Shown: positions 34,262 through 44,155, counted from the first letter of the stretch. The stretch is 64,000 nt of DNA from Rhodobacteraceae bacterium IMCC1909 (GCA_030704425.1 JAPDHM010000001.1:372001-436000); one strand, 5' to 3'. Numbers and translations: made by a program. Notes: a model not told the origin generated them from the letters alone.

Positions 34262-35599
34262 ATGACCAGTCCTATGACGCCAGGCATTGCAGCGGATCGC
34301 CTAAGCAACGAAGCGCTTGCACAAAACTTTGCAGACCTACATGTGCCGCTCGAACCGCATGAAGTGCGGGTTGCGGCTGATCGCTGTTACTTTTGCTATG
34401 ATGCACCCTGTGTGACCGCCTGCCCGACGGATATCGATATTCCGCTATTCATCCGTCAAATTAGTACGGACAGGTCAGAGGCTGCGGCCAAAACGATTCT
34501 TGATATGAATATTTTGGGCGGAATGTGTGCCCGTGTTTGCCCAACGGAAGTGCTCTGCGAACAGGCCTGCGTGCGTGAAGTTTCAGAGGGCAAGCCTGTT
34601 GAAATTGGCCGCCTTCAACGCCACGCCACTGATAGTTTGATGGCAAAAAACATTCATCCCTTTAGTCGTGCAGCCTCCACCGGAAAGAAGGTTGCAGTGG
34701 TTGGGGCGGGACCTGCGGGGCTATCCTGCGCCCACCGATTGGCATTAAAGGGGATCGATGTGACGATCTATGATACCCGTTCTAAAGCAGGCGGCCTGAA
34801 TGAATACGGGATCGCCGCCTATAAATCCACAAATGACTTTGCCGCGAAGGAAGTGGCGTGGTTGCTGTCTATCGGTGGTATCACGATTGAAAACAACAAA
34901 ACGCTGGGCATGGACATGACGCTGGACGGCCTCAGCTCTGATTTCGATGCGGTTTTTCTGAGTGTTGGTTTGGGCGGCGTTAACGCCCTGAGCATGTCGA
35001 ATGAAGATGATATATGTATGTCAGACGCAGTTGGGTTCATTGAAACATTGAGACAAACGACTGACCTGGCCAGCATACCCATTGGGCGCAACGTGGTTGT
35101 TATCGGTGGCGGAATGACAGCGGTTGATGCTGCTGTGCAGTCGAAACTGCTTGGTGCCGAGCAGGTCACTATTGCCTACCGACGGGGCCGCGAAGCGATG
35201 AGTGCGAGCCGCTATGAACAAGACCTCGCAGCGTCACATGGCGTGAAGCTTTTGTTCAATGTCCAACCGGTTACACTTGAGGCTTTGGGAACAAGCGCGG
35301 CGCTTGTCCTGGAATATACGGCGACAAAAGATGGTCGGTTGACAGGTACAGGGGAGACCATGCGTATTTCTGCGGATCAAGTATTTTCTGCCATCGGTCA
35401 AACACTTACCACTGATGGTGGACTGGCACTTGATGGGCGCAAGATTTCTGTGACAGGTGCAGGTCGCACGAGCCGCGATCGGGTTTGGGCAGGTGGCGAT
35501 TGCGCCTCCGGTGGTGATGATCTGACTGTAACTGCGGTCGCTGAAGGGCGTGACGCAGCAATGGATATTTATGCAACCGTAATGGGAGGGGCAAACTAA
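34262..35599 (+). CDS. preT: Dihydropyrimidine dehydrogenase, FAD/NAD subunit PreT
   Basis: 445 residues from ATG 34262 with GGAGG upstream; a TTG at 34244 is rejected. The N-terminal Cys-rich domain (CYFCYDAPCVTACPTDIDIP and MCARVCPTEVLCEQACV) carries Fe-S clusters. Then come the FAD motif KVAVVGAGPAGLSCAHRLAL and the NAD(P) motif VVVIGGGMTAVDAAVQ. It passes electrons from NAD(P)H to PreA to reduce uracil and thymine. It overlaps preA by one base. The gap upstream (34017-34261) is AT-rich and may hold its promoter. Confidence 0.93.
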   Translation: MTSPMTPGIAADRLSNEALAQNFADLHVPLEPHEVRVAADRCYFCYDAPCVTACPTDIDIPLFIRQISTDRSEAAAKTILDMNILGGMCARVCPTEVLCEQACVREVSEGKPVEIGRLQRHATDSLMAKNIHPFSRAASTGKKVAVVGAGPAGLSCAHRLALKGIDVTIYDTRSKAGGLNEYGIAAYKSTNDFAAKEVAWLLSIGGITIENNKTLGMDMTLDGLSSDFDAVFLSVGLGGVNALSMSNEDDICMSDAVGFIETLRQTTDLASIPIGRNVVVIGGGMTAVDAAVQSKLLGAEQVTIAYRRGREAMSASRYEQDLAASHGVKLLFNVQPVTLEALGTSAALVLEYTATKDGRLTGTGETMRISADQVFSAIGQTLTTDGGLALDGRKISVTGAGRTSRDRVWAGGDCASGGDDLTVTAVAEGRDAAMDIYATVMGGAN

Positions 35600-36903
35600 T
35601 GGCTGATCTAACGACAGATTTCTTGGGTATCAAAAGTCCAAATCCATTCTGGCTCGCTTCTGCGCCGCCAACTGATAAAGAATATAATGTGCGCCGCGCA
35701 TTTGAAGCCGGTTGGGGTGGCGTTGTTTGGAAAACCTTAGGGGCTGAAGGTCCACCAGTGGTAAATGTGAATGGCCCACGCTACGGCGTCATCCACGGCC
35801 CAGATCGCCGCGTTCTTGGGCTGAACAATATTGAGCTGATAACCGACCGACCACTCGAAGTGAACCTAGAAGAAATCACCCGTGTCAAGAAAGATTACCC
35901 AAACCACGCTGTGATCGTGTCCATCATGGTGCCTTGTGAAGAACAGGCATGGAAAGACATTCTACCTAGGGTCGAAGCGACAGGTGCGGATGGGATCGAG
36001 CTTAACTTCGGTTGCCCACACGGAATGTCCGAAAGGGGTATGGGCGCGGCTGTTGGACAGGTTCCTGAGTATATTGAAATGGTCACAGGCTGGTGTAAAA
36101 AATACTATTCCAAACCAGTGATCGTCAAGCTGACGCCGAACATCACAGACGTGCGTTTGCCGGCCGCGGCAGCGAAACGGGGTGGCGCGGACGCTGTGTC
36201 ATTGATCAATACAATAAATTCTATCGTCTCAGTGGATCTAGATAGCATGAGCCCAGAACCATCCATAAATGGCAAGGGTACGCATGGGGGCTATTGTGGT
36301 CCTGCGGTTAAGCCGATTGCAATGTCTATGGTGTCTGAAATTGCGCGCGCTCCCGCAACTGCTGGACTCCCCATCTCAGGTATTGGCGGAGTCACAACAT
36401 GGCGGGATGCGGCTGAATATATAGCGCTCGGCTGCGGCAACGTCCAGGTTTGCACTGCTGCGATGACTTATGGTTTCAAGGTTGTGCAAGAAATGATCAC
36501 GGGTCTGTCTCAGTGGATGGATGAAAAAGGGCATAAAAGTATTCAAGATTTTATGGGCGCTGCGATCCCCAACACGACCGATTGGCAATATCTTGATCTT
36601 AATTATGTCGCCAAAGCAGTGATTAACCAAGATGACTGCATCAGCTGTGGTCGTTGCTTTGCCGCATGCGAAGATACATCGCATCAAGCTATTGTAATGT
36701 CTGAAGATCGTAAGTTCTCTGTGCTTGATGCGGAATGTGTGGCATGTAACCTTTGTGTCGAAGTGTGCCCCGTTGAAAATTGCATAACCATGGTTCAGCA
36801 GCCTGCCGGCACTGTTGATCCGCGCACAGGTCAAACCATTTTGGATGGATACGCCAATTGGACAACGCACCCGAATAATCCGGATTCTGTCGCGGCTGAA
36901 TAA
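35599..36903 (+). CDS. preA: Dihydropyrimidine dehydrogenase, catalytic subunit PreA
   Basis: 434 residues. An FMN-binding barrel related to dihydroorotate dehydrogenase (LTTDFLGIKSPNPFWLASAP at the start, ELNFGCPHGMSERGMG around the active site). It is followed by two C-terminal ferredoxin clusters (CISCGRCFAAC and CVACNLCVEVC). It reduces uracil or thymine to the 5,6-dihydro form, the first step of the reductive pathway. Genes for the next two steps lie at 37732-40473. Confidence 0.94.
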   Translation: MADLTTDFLGIKSPNPFWLASAPPTDKEYNVRRAFEAGWGGVVWKTLGAEGPPVVNVNGPRYGVIHGPDRRVLGLNNIELITDRPLEVNLEEITRVKKDYPNHAVIVSIMVPCEEQAWKDILPRVEATGADGIELNFGCPHGMSERGMGAAVGQVPEYIEMVTGWCKKYYSKPVIVKLTPNITDVRLPAAAAKRGGADAVSLINTINSIVSVDLDSMSPEPSINGKGTHGGYCGPAVKPIAMSMVSEIARAPATAGLPISGIGGVTTWRDAAEYIALGCGNVQVCTAAMTYGFKVVQEMITGLSQWMDEKGHKSIQDFMGAAIPNTTDWQYLDLNYVAKAVINQDDCISCGRCFAACEDTSHQAIVMSEDRKFSVLDAECVACNLCVEVCPVENCITMVQQPAGTVDPRTGQTILDGYANWTTHPNNPDSVAAE

Positions 36904-36918
36904 AGGATGATCAAATCG

Positions 36919-36940
36919 GCGTGTGGGTAAACCCACGCGC
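36919..36940. terminator. Hairpin between convergent preA and rutR
   Basis: A 9-bp stem (GCGTGTGGG with CCCACGCGC, one G-T pair) and loop TAAA lie in the 41-base gap between the two converging stops. No long T-run is present, so it is a moderate bidirectional terminator candidate. Confidence 0.5.
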
Positions 36941-36944
36941 TGTA

Positions 36945-37547
36945 TTAAACAGTCAACATGCGTCGTAGCATATCTTCTAAATATTGCTCGGCATCCTCAA
37001 AATGATCTCGTTCTCCCAAGATCGCCTTCACTTGAACATCAAAGTCAGCATAATGTTGCGTTATGGCCCAGATCGAAAATATGAGATGATAAGGATCAAC
37101 AGCACGAATCAATCCCGAGTCTGCCCAGTGGTTAATTAACAGCGCTGAGTTCTCTACAATCTCACGCAGTTCACTGGTTAAAACGGATTTAATCCGCGGG
37201 GCGCCTTGGATGATTTCAGTGGCGTAAAGGCGACTTTCTCGGGGGTAGAGCCGGCTCATTTTCAGTTTGTGTTTGGCGTATTTCAGTATTTCTTCAACAG
37301 GGTCGCCAGCGGGGTCAATATCGCGAACAGGCTGCAACCAATCGGTCAATAACTGGGCCAATAATGCCTCGTAAATAGCGTCTTTGGATGCGAAGTAATA
37401 CAGGATGTTGGGTTTTGACAGACCAGACTCCGCTGCGATCTGATCTAGTGTCGAGCCGCGAAACCCAAATTGGGCAAAGACCTTTAGCCCAGCGGATTTG
37501 ATAGCTGAGTGGTTTTTTTTCTGGATACGGGTCTCTGTCTTTTTCAT
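36945..37547 (-). CDS. rutR: TetR-family regulator RutR
   Basis: 200 residues. N-terminal helix-turn-helix: LDQIAAESGLSKPNILYYFA (about 34-53), then a RutR-like body (YPRESRLYATEIIQGAPRIK). RutR is a pyrimidine-responsive repressor binding TTGACCANNTGGTCAA. A perfect match to that site is present in the divergent region (37668-37685), which supports the name strongly. Confidence 0.9.
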   Translation of the reverse strand: MKKTETRIQKKNHSAIKSAGLKVFAQFGFRGSTLDQIAAESGLSKPNILYYFASKDAIYEALLAQLLTDWLQPVRDIDPAGDPVEEILKYAKHKLKMSRLYPRESRLYATEIIQGAPRIKSVLTSELREIVENSALLINHWADSGLIRAVDPYHLIFSIWAITQHYADFDVQVKAILGERDHFEDAEQYLEDMLRRMLTV

Positions 37548-37636
37548 ACGGGTCTATCACATGGAACAGTTGAGGGAGTAAATGACTAATTCGAAGGCAG
37601 TTGGGCAATGGATTGGCAAATTATAAAAGCAATTCC

Positions 37637-37664
37637 TTGACACATGTCTGGCCTCTGCTAGCGT
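37637..37664 (+). promoter_or_regulatory. Promoter of the hydrolase/dihydropyrimidinase/ABC operon
   Basis: TTGACA at 37637-37642 and TAGCGT at 37659-37664 with a 16-base spacer resemble a housekeeping promoter. The RutR site follows directly and would cover the transcription start, which fits repression. Confidence 0.5.
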
Positions 37665-37667
37665 CAG

Positions 37668-37685
37668 TTTGACCAGTTGGTCAAA
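37668..37685. promoter_or_regulatory. RutR operator
   Basis: TTTGACCAGTTGGTCAAA is a perfect palindrome that contains the known RutR consensus TTGACCANNTGGTCAA without mismatch. It lies between rutR and the amidohydrolase gene and can serve both directions. Uracil or thymine would release RutR. Confidence 0.9.
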
Positions 37686-37731
37686 TTATTAATTGAGCAA
37701 CCGTAAAAATTCGAAAGTGAAGGACCGTCTC

Positions 37732-38982
37732 ATGGCTGCTATTGGCGAAAATCTGAAGATTAACAGCGAACGTCTTTGGGACAGTCTGATGGAGATGGCC
37801 AAGATTGGGCCGGGTGTGGCAGGCGGCAACAACCGACAAACTCTGACGGATGAAGATAACGAAGGCCGTCAATTGTTTCTCGATTGGTGCAAGGCTGCTG
37901 GATGCACGATGGGCCTTGATCAAATGGGCAATATGTTTGCGCGTCGTGAGGGAACAGACCCTGAGGCCCTGCCAGTTTATGTGGGGTCGCATTTAGATAC
38001 CCAACCCACTGGTGGGAAATATGATGGGGTGCTTGGGGTTCTCGGAGGCCTCGAAATTTTGCGCACCATGAATGATCTGGATATCAAAACCAAACACCCA
38101 ATTGTTGTGGTTAATTGGACGAATGAGGAGGGAACACGTTTTGCTCCGCCGATGTTGTCCTCAGGTGTATTTGCTGGTGTTCACACCCAAGATTGGGCCT
38201 ATGATCGTGTGGATGCTGAGGGCAAAGCCTTTGGGGATGAATTGCAGCGCATTGGCTGGCGTGGTGATGAAGACGTGGGCGCGCGCAAAATGCACGCCTT
38301 CTTTGAGCTGCACATCGAACAAGGTCCGATCCTAGAGGCAGAAAATACGCAAATTGGGATTGTGACACATGGGCAGGGTTTGTCCTGGACCCAAGTGACG
38401 ATTACAGGCAAAGACGCGCACACAGGATCAACCCCGATGCCCATGCGCAAAAATGCAGGGCTCGCCATGGCACGGGTTTTGGATAAAGTTGAGGCAATTG
38501 CGTTGTCTTACGCACCTCATGCGGTCGGGGCGGCGGGTCATATCGATGTTTACCCCAATTCACGCAACGTGATCCCTGGCAAAGTCGTGTTTACGATTGA
38601 TTTTCGCTCTCCCGATTTGACTGTCATCAATGACATGGAGGCGCGTTTGCGGATAGAAGCCCAGGCCATCTGTGAAGAGATGGGGATGAATATTGAGTTT
38701 GAAAAGGTCGGTGGGTTTGATCCTGTCGCCTTTGACGCAACATGTGTTCAGGCCGTGCGCCGCGCGGCAGAGCGTTTGGGATATAGCCATATGGATCTCA
38801 TTTCAGGCGCGGGTCATGACGCCTGTTGGATCAATAAGGTTGCGCCCACGGCAATGATCATGTGCCCTTGTGTCGATGGCCTGAGCCACAATGAGGCCGA
38901 GGACATCAGCCAGGAATGGGCAGCGGCGGGCGCAGATGTCTTGTTGCATGCCGTTTTGGAGACGGCCGTAATTACACCTTAA
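37732..38982 (+). CDS. Zn-dependent N-carbamoyl-amino acid hydrolase, probable beta-ureidopropionase
   Basis: 416 residues from ATG 37732 with GAAGGA upstream; a TTG at 37693 next to the operator is rejected. An M20-family amidohydrolase with metal-binding motifs YVGSHLDTQPTGGKYDGVLG and WTNEEGTRFAP, plus GAGHDACW near the end. The allantoate/ureidopropionase group shares this pattern. Neighbouring dihydropyrimidinase, PreTA and the RutR site point to N-carbamoyl-beta-alanine as substrate, giving beta-alanine, ammonia and CO2. An L-carbamoylase activity cannot be excluded from sequence. Confidence 0.87.
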   Translation: MAAIGENLKINSERLWDSLMEMAKIGPGVAGGNNRQTLTDEDNEGRQLFLDWCKAAGCTMGLDQMGNMFARREGTDPEALPVYVGSHLDTQPTGGKYDGVLGVLGGLEILRTMNDLDIKTKHPIVVVNWTNEEGTRFAPPMLSSGVFAGVHTQDWAYDRVDAEGKAFGDELQRIGWRGDEDVGARKMHAFFELHIEQGPILEAENTQIGIVTHGQGLSWTQVTITGKDAHTGSTPMPMRKNAGLAMARVLDKVEAIALSYAPHAVGAAGHIDVYPNSRNVIPGKVVFTIDFRSPDLTVINDMEARLRIEAQAICEEMGMNIEFEKVGGFDPVAFDATCVQAVRRAAERLGYSHMDLISGAGHDACWINKVAPTAMIMCPCVDGLSHNEAEDISQEWAAAGADVLLHAVLETAVITP

Positions 38983-39018
38983 GCCGCGGCGCAGATACCA
39001 ATAGACAGGGAGATTATC

Positions 39019-40473
39019 ATGAGCACAGTAATCAAGAACGGTACAATAGTCACGCATGATTTGACATATGAAGCAGATGTTTTGATTGAAGATGGTAAGA
39101 TCATCGAGATTGGAAAAAACCTATCTGGCACGGATGAATTGGATGCAACAGACTGCTACGTGATGCCGGGTGGCATTGACCCCCATACCCACCTTGAGAT
39201 GCCATTCATGGGCACATATTCTTCGGATGATTTCGAAAGCGGCACCCGCGCGGCATTGGCTGGGGGCACTACGATGGTTGTCGATTTCGCACTGCCGAGC
39301 CCAGGGCAAGGACTGCATGATGCGCTGAAAATGTGGGACAATAAATCCACCCGCGCCAACTGCGATTATTCCTTCCACATGGCCGTGACCTGGTGGGGCG
39401 AACAGGTGTTTGACGAGATGGAGAGCGTGATCAAAGACCGGGGCATTAATACGTTCAAGCACTTCTTGGCCTACAAAGGCGCCTTGATGGTTAATGACGA
39501 CGAGCTGTTCGCAAGCTTTAATCGCCTTTCCGAATTGGGAGGCATCGCGATGGTTCACGCCGAAAACGGCGATGTAGTTGCTGAACTATCCGCCAAATTA
39601 TTGGCTGAGGGCAATACGGGACCAGAAGCGCATGCCTATTCCAGGCCGCCGCAAGTTGAGGGCGAAGCCACCAATCGCGCAATTATGATCGCCGATATGG
39701 CAGGGGTGCCGCTCTATGTTGTTCATACCTCTTGCGAAGAGTCCCACGAGGCAATTCGCCGGGCACGTCAACAGGGCAAACGGGTTTGGGGCGAGCCATT
39801 GATCCAGCACCTAACACTGGACGAAAGCGAATACTTTAACAAGGACTGGGACCACGCCGCGCGTCGCGTTATGTCTCCACCCTTTCGCAACAAACATCAC
39901 CAAGATAGCCTTTGGGCTGGCCTTCAGTCCGGCTCCTTGAGCGTTGTGGCCACCGATCACTGCGCATTTTCGACAGAACAAAAACGGTTCGGCCTGGGGG
40001 ACTTCACTAAGATCCCTAATGGCACAGGTGGTCTGGAAGATCGCATGCCGATGCTATGGACCTATGGCGTTGCGACGGGTCGCCTAACGCTGAATGAATT
40101 CGTGGCTGTCACATCAACCAATATCGCCAAGATCCTGAATTGTTATCCGCGCAAGGGGGCAATCCTTGTCGGTGCGGATGCGGATATTGTTGTCTGGGAC
40201 CCGAAGAAAGAAAAGACGATTGCAGCAGGTGCGCAGCAATCGGCCATTGATTACAATGTATTCGAGGGTAAAAAGGTCAAAGGCCTGCCGCGCTTTACCT
40301 TGACGCGTGGGCATGTTGCGACCTATGATGGTGAGATGCGCACCCAGGAAGGGCATGGCAATTTCGTAAAACGCGCCGGCAATACCGCAACGAACAAAGC
40401 TCTATCATCATGGAAAGCTCTGACGTCACCGCGCCCTATTGAGCGTTCAGGAATTCCCGCCAGTGGAGTCTAA
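39019..40473 (+). CDS. hydA: Dihydropyrimidinase (D-hydantoinase family)
   Basis: 484 residues, the usual length. Metal site: MPGGIDPHTHLEMPFMG (HxH), the carboxylated Lys in FKHFLAYKGALMV, later His residues, and the catalytic Asp in VVATDHCAFS. It opens the dihydrouracil ring to N-carbamoyl-beta-alanine, which the preceding enzyme cleaves. It follows that gene by 36 bases and is followed by the ABC transporter. Confidence 0.94.
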   Translation: MSTVIKNGTIVTHDLTYEADVLIEDGKIIEIGKNLSGTDELDATDCYVMPGGIDPHTHLEMPFMGTYSSDDFESGTRAALAGGTTMVVDFALPSPGQGLHDALKMWDNKSTRANCDYSFHMAVTWWGEQVFDEMESVIKDRGINTFKHFLAYKGALMVNDDELFASFNRLSELGGIAMVHAENGDVVAELSAKLLAEGNTGPEAHAYSRPPQVEGEATNRAIMIADMAGVPLYVVHTSCEESHEAIRRARQQGKRVWGEPLIQHLTLDESEYFNKDWDHAARRVMSPPFRNKHHQDSLWAGLQSGSLSVVATDHCAFSTEQKRFGLGDFTKIPNGTGGLEDRMPMLWTYGVATGRLTLNEFVAVTSTNIAKILNCYPRKGAILVGADADIVVWDPKKEKTIAAGAQQSAIDYNVFEGKKVKGLPRFTLTRGHVATYDGEMRTQEGHGNFVKRAGNTATNKALSSWKALTSPRPIERSGIPASGV

Positions 40474-40515
40474 GGCCGTGATTGGAATTTCGGTGACCCA
40501 TTTTCAGGATGCAAT

Positions 40516-41298
40516 ATGACGCAAGAGCCAACCATCGATGCCAAAGGGCTTCATCTGACTTTTGAGACCAATGATGGTCCTGTCCACGCGCTTCAGGACG
40601 TGAACCTTGAGATCAATAAGGGCGATTTTGTTAGCTTTATCGGTCCGTCCGGCTGCGGTAAAACCACGTTCTTACGCTGTATTGCAGGGCTTGAAACACC
40701 CACTTCAGGTCATATTTCGGTCAATGGCCTGACGCCGGATGAGGCACGTCGCGCGCGCGCCTATGGTTATGTATTTCAGGCGGCGGGGCTTTATCCGTGG
40801 CGTACAATTGGAGGCAACATCCGCCTACCACTTGAGATTATGGGCTTTTCCAAATTTGAAATGTCAGAGCGGGTCGAACGGGTCTTGGAATTGGTCGACT
40901 TGACCGGATTTGATAAAAAATTTCCCTGGCAATTGTCTGGGGGAATGCAGCAGCGGGCCAGTATTGCGCGAGCGCTTGCCTTTGACGCTGATATCTTGCT
41001 GATGGATGAACCCTTTGGTGCGCTTGATGAAATTGTGCGTGATCACTTAAATGAACAGTTGTTGCAGCTTTGGGCGCGCACGGAAAAGACGATCGGGTTC
41101 GTGACACATTCGATCTCTGAGGCGGTTTACCTATCGACTAAGATCGTTGTGATGAGCCCACGACCAGGCCGCATCACGGACGTTATTGACAGCAGTTTGC
41201 CAAAGGAGCGACCGCTCGACATTCGCGACAGTCCTGAATTCATCTCTATTGCTCAACGCGTGCGTGATGGGCTGCGGGCAGGGCACGCCCATGTGTAA
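40516..41298 (+). CDS. ABC transporter ATP-binding protein (nitrate/sulfonate/pyrimidine importer type)
   Basis: 260 residues. Walker A GPSGCGKTT, signature LSGGMQQRASIARAL, Walker B ILLMDEPFGALDE and H-loop VTHSISEAVYL. These fit the TauB/SsuB/ThiZ group. It energises the two permeases that follow and belongs to the RutR-controlled operon, so it probably imports pyrimidines or dihydropyrimidines. Confidence 0.92.
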   Translation: MTQEPTIDAKGLHLTFETNDGPVHALQDVNLEINKGDFVSFIGPSGCGKTTFLRCIAGLETPTSGHISVNGLTPDEARRARAYGYVFQAAGLYPWRTIGGNIRLPLEIMGFSKFEMSERVERVLELVDLTGFDKKFPWQLSGGMQQRASIARALAFDADILLMDEPFGALDEIVRDHLNEQLLQLWARTEKTIGFVTHSISEAVYLSTKIVVMSPRPGRITDVIDSSLPKERPLDIRDSPEFISIAQRVRDGLRAGHAHV

Positions 41299-41325
41299 GT
41301 CAATCACCCAAAAAGGACGGATCGT

Positions 41326-42246
41326 GTGAAGTCAATTCTACCTGTTCTTACCATTATTGCAGCTGTGCTATTCATCTGGACCTTGGCGGTTGTTCCGATG
41401 AATATGCATCTGACTGCTGATCAAGCACAACGCAGTGGCGCGATTGTGACGCCTGACACTCCGATTGCGCGTAAGGAGACAAATGGTATTGTCCTTGCGC
41501 TCAAAAATCCACATTTGATCGCGCTGACCTACGTTGGGAAACGCCCAAATTTGCCGTCTCCCCATCAAGTTGGGCTGGAAATGTTTGACACAATTTTTGG
41601 GAAAAAGGTCACCTCAAAACGCAGCCTTGTTTACCATGGTTGGATCACACTGGCGCCAACTTTGCTGGGTTTCGCGATTGGCACCTTGCTCGGTGTGCTG
41701 CTCGCGGTTGGTATCGTTTTTAGCCGTGTGATGGACAAATCGGTCATGCCATGGGCCATCGTCAGTCAAACCATTCCGATCCTTGCTCTGGCTCCTATGA
41801 TCATTGTTGTCCTCGGAGCCGCCGGCATTCATGGTGTCTTACCTAAATCTGTTATTGCGGCTTATCTGTCTTTCTTTCCTGTGGTGGTGGGCATGGTCAA
41901 AGGGCTGCGCAGTCCGGACCACATGCAGCTGGATCTGCTACGGACCTATAGCACCAACAATGTTCAAAGCTTTTGGAAGATGCGCTTACCCTCCTCGACG
42001 CCCTATTTGTTTGCCTCATTGAAAATTGGCATCTCAGCATCCTTGATTGGCACAATCGTTGCCGAATTGCCCACCGGTGCAAAGGCAGGGTTTGGGGCAC
42101 GCATGTTGGTTGGTGATCAATATGGTCAACCAATCCTGTCATGGGCAGCTCTTTTTGCGGCGGCTCTGACGGCGGCGGTATTGGTTGGGATCATTTCATT
42201 GGTTGAACGCGGTGCGCTTCGTAAAATGGGGATGAAACCGGCATGA
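41326..42246 (+). CDS. ABC transporter permease, first
   Basis: 306 residues, GTG start behind AAAAGGAC. About six membrane segments, with a long periplasmic stretch after the first (residues 25-95). The loop around VVGMVKGLRSPDHMQLDLLR and the following YSTNNVQSFWKMRLPSSTPY is the EAA-type contact with the ATPase. It overlaps the next permease by four bases. Confidence 0.9.
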   Translation: MKSILPVLTIIAAVLFIWTLAVVPMNMHLTADQAQRSGAIVTPDTPIARKETNGIVLALKNPHLIALTYVGKRPNLPSPHQVGLEMFDTIFGKKVTSKRSLVYHGWITLAPTLLGFAIGTLLGVLLAVGIVFSRVMDKSVMPWAIVSQTIPILALAPMIIVVLGAAGIHGVLPKSVIAAYLSFFPVVVGMVKGLRSPDHMQLDLLRTYSTNNVQSFWKMRLPSSTPYLFASLKIGISASLIGTIVAELPTGAKAGFGARMLVGDQYGQPILSWAALFAAALTAAVLVGIISLVERGALRKMGMKPA

Positions 42247-43085
42247 TGTATGTAATCGCTGGATTTACTATCTGGGTTCTGGGGTGGTTGCTGAATTTAT
42301 ATTTGGCAAACAGTAAGTGGTCGAACTATCGGGCGATGAATATTGCAGTTCCGCTCATCTTTGGGTTGACCGTTTTGCTTGTGTGGGAGTGCTTTGTCAT
42401 AGGCTTTGACGTGAACCCTGTGTTTTTGCCGCGTCCCTCTGACATCGTCTTGCGTATGGCGATTGAAATGCCACGGCTGTGGGCAGACTTCGTTCAAACC
42501 ATCGTTAAAGGGGCGTTGACGGGATACATTCTCGGTGGCTTGGCAGCCTTTGCCATCGCAGTCCTTGCGGATCGCTCCAAGTTTTTAACAAGCGGTGTGC
42601 TGCCTGTTGGAAGCTTTATGGCCGCTTTGCCCATCGTTGGGATAGCCCCGATTTTCGTTAAATGGTTCGGAAGTGATTGGGAATCTAAGGCTGCCGTCGT
42701 GGCTGTTATGGTGTTCTTTCCCATCCTGGTTAATGTCGTCGCCGGGATGCGCGACACCACATCGATGCAGCGTGATCTCATGCGCACATATGGGGCTGGC
42801 TATTGGCCAACCTTGCTCAAACTGCGCCTTCCAGCTGCAATGCCATTTATTTTCAATGGCTTAAAGGTCGCCACAACATTATCTCTGATCGGTGCGATCG
42901 TTGCTGAGTTCTTTGGTTCCCCAACCGTTGGAATGGGATTTCGCATTTCCACCAGCTTTGGCCAACTCGCCCTTGATATGGTTTGGGCTGAGATCGTCAT
43001 CGCTGCAATCGCGGGGACCACATTTTACGGTATTGTGACATTAATCGAAAAGGGCGTTACTTTCTGGCACCCATCACAACGCTGA
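42243..43085 (+). CDS. ABC transporter permease, second
   Basis: 280 residues and six to seven membrane segments, similar in design to the first permease. It has its own EAA loop (NVVAGMRDTTSMQRDLMRTY and LLKLRLPAAMPFIFNGLKV). The two probably form a heterodimer, as in the RibX/ThiX type of riboflavin and pyrimidine importers. Confidence 0.9.
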   Translation: MMYVIAGFTIWVLGWLLNLYLANSKWSNYRAMNIAVPLIFGLTVLLVWECFVIGFDVNPVFLPRPSDIVLRMAIEMPRLWADFVQTIVKGALTGYILGGLAAFAIAVLADRSKFLTSGVLPVGSFMAALPIVGIAPIFVKWFGSDWESKAAVVAVMVFFPILVNVVAGMRDTTSMQRDLMRTYGAGYWPTLLKLRLPAAMPFIFNGLKVATTLSLIGAIVAEFFGSPTVGMGFRISTSFGQLALDMVWAEIVIAAIAGTTFYGIVTLIEKGVTFWHPSQR

Positions 43086-43133
43086 CAGTCCTATGAAGAT
43101 TGCAGCAAAACCACAGACTAGGAGGTCTAAAAG

Positions 43134-44129
43134 ATGAAAAAGATGATTATTGCCGCCGCTATCGCAGTGGGGCTGGGGGGCACGTCTGCCATTGCAGACG
43201 GTCACGCGAACTCCGTTTCATTGCAATTGCAGTGGGTGACGCAAGCACAATTTGCAGGCTACTATGTGGCCTTGGACAAAGGGTTTTATGAGGCCGAAGG
43301 TCTGGATGTGACGATATTGGCCGGTGGCCCGGATATTGCCCCTCCACAGGTTCTCGCAGGTGGCGGCGCGGATGCGATGCTGAACTGGATGCCTTCCGCC
43401 TTGTCGGCACGTGAAAAAGGTCTGCCGGTTGTGAACATTGCGCAGCCATTCAAGAGATCTGGCTTGATGTTAACATGTTGGAAAGACACCGGCATCACCA
43501 AGGTGGAAGACTTCCGTGGCAAGACCATTGGTGTTTGGTTCTTTGGCAACGAATATCCGTTCCTAAGCTGGATGAGCCAAGTGGGCATTCCAACCGAGGG
43601 CGGTGCTGATGGTGTCACTGTTCTGAAGCAAGGCTTTAATGTTGATCCACTTTTGAACCGTGAAGCAGACTGCATTTCGACCATGACGTATAATGAATAC
43701 GGCCAGGTGATTGATGCCGGGGTGAATCCAGATGAATTGGTGACGTTCAAATACGAAGAACAAGGTGTGGCCACGCTTGAGGACGGTATATACGTTCTTG
43801 AAGAGAACCTAAATGATCCAGTGTTCGTAGACAAAATGGTGCGCTTCGTGCGCGCGTCTATGGAGGGTTGGAAATATGCCGAAGCCAACGCAGAAGAAGC
43901 TGCTGGAATTATTCTTGATAACGACGAAACAGGCGCACAGAATGAAGCCGCTCAAATTCGGATGATGGGCGAAATTGCCAAACTCACAGCCGGTTCCAAC
44001 GGTGCGTTGGATGTGGCTGATTTTGATCGTACGGTTGCGACTTTGTTGTCAGGTGGATCTGATCCGGTTATTTCTGCCGTTCCAGAAGGTGCGTGGACGC
44101 ATAAAATTACGGACCTCGCGTTGAAGTAG
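43134..44129 (+). CDS. THI5/NMT1-like periplasmic substrate-binding protein
   Basis: 331 residues with a Sec signal peptide ending near AIADG. The mature start VSLQLQWVTQAQFAGYYVAL and the next residues DKGFYEAEGLDVTI are the classic THI5/NMT1-like opening, found in binding proteins for pyrimidine precursors and riboflavin. An AGGAGG-like site (ACTAGGAGGTC) lies upstream. It is the last gene of the operon and is followed by a clear terminator. Ligand inferred as a pyrimidine from the operon. Confidence 0.9.
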   Translation: MKKMIIAAAIAVGLGGTSAIADGHANSVSLQLQWVTQAQFAGYYVALDKGFYEAEGLDVTILAGGPDIAPPQVLAGGGADAMLNWMPSALSAREKGLPVVNIAQPFKRSGLMLTCWKDTGITKVEDFRGKTIGVWFFGNEYPFLSWMSQVGIPTEGGADGVTVLKQGFNVDPLLNREADCISTMTYNEYGQVIDAGVNPDELVTFKYEEQGVATLEDGIYVLEENLNDPVFVDKMVRFVRASMEGWKYAEANAEEAAGIILDNDETGAQNEAAQIRMMGEIAKLTAGSNGALDVADFDRTVATLLSGGSDPVISAVPEGAWTHKITDLALK

Positions 44130-44155
44130 TGACACCGATCATGGTGAAAATTTGA

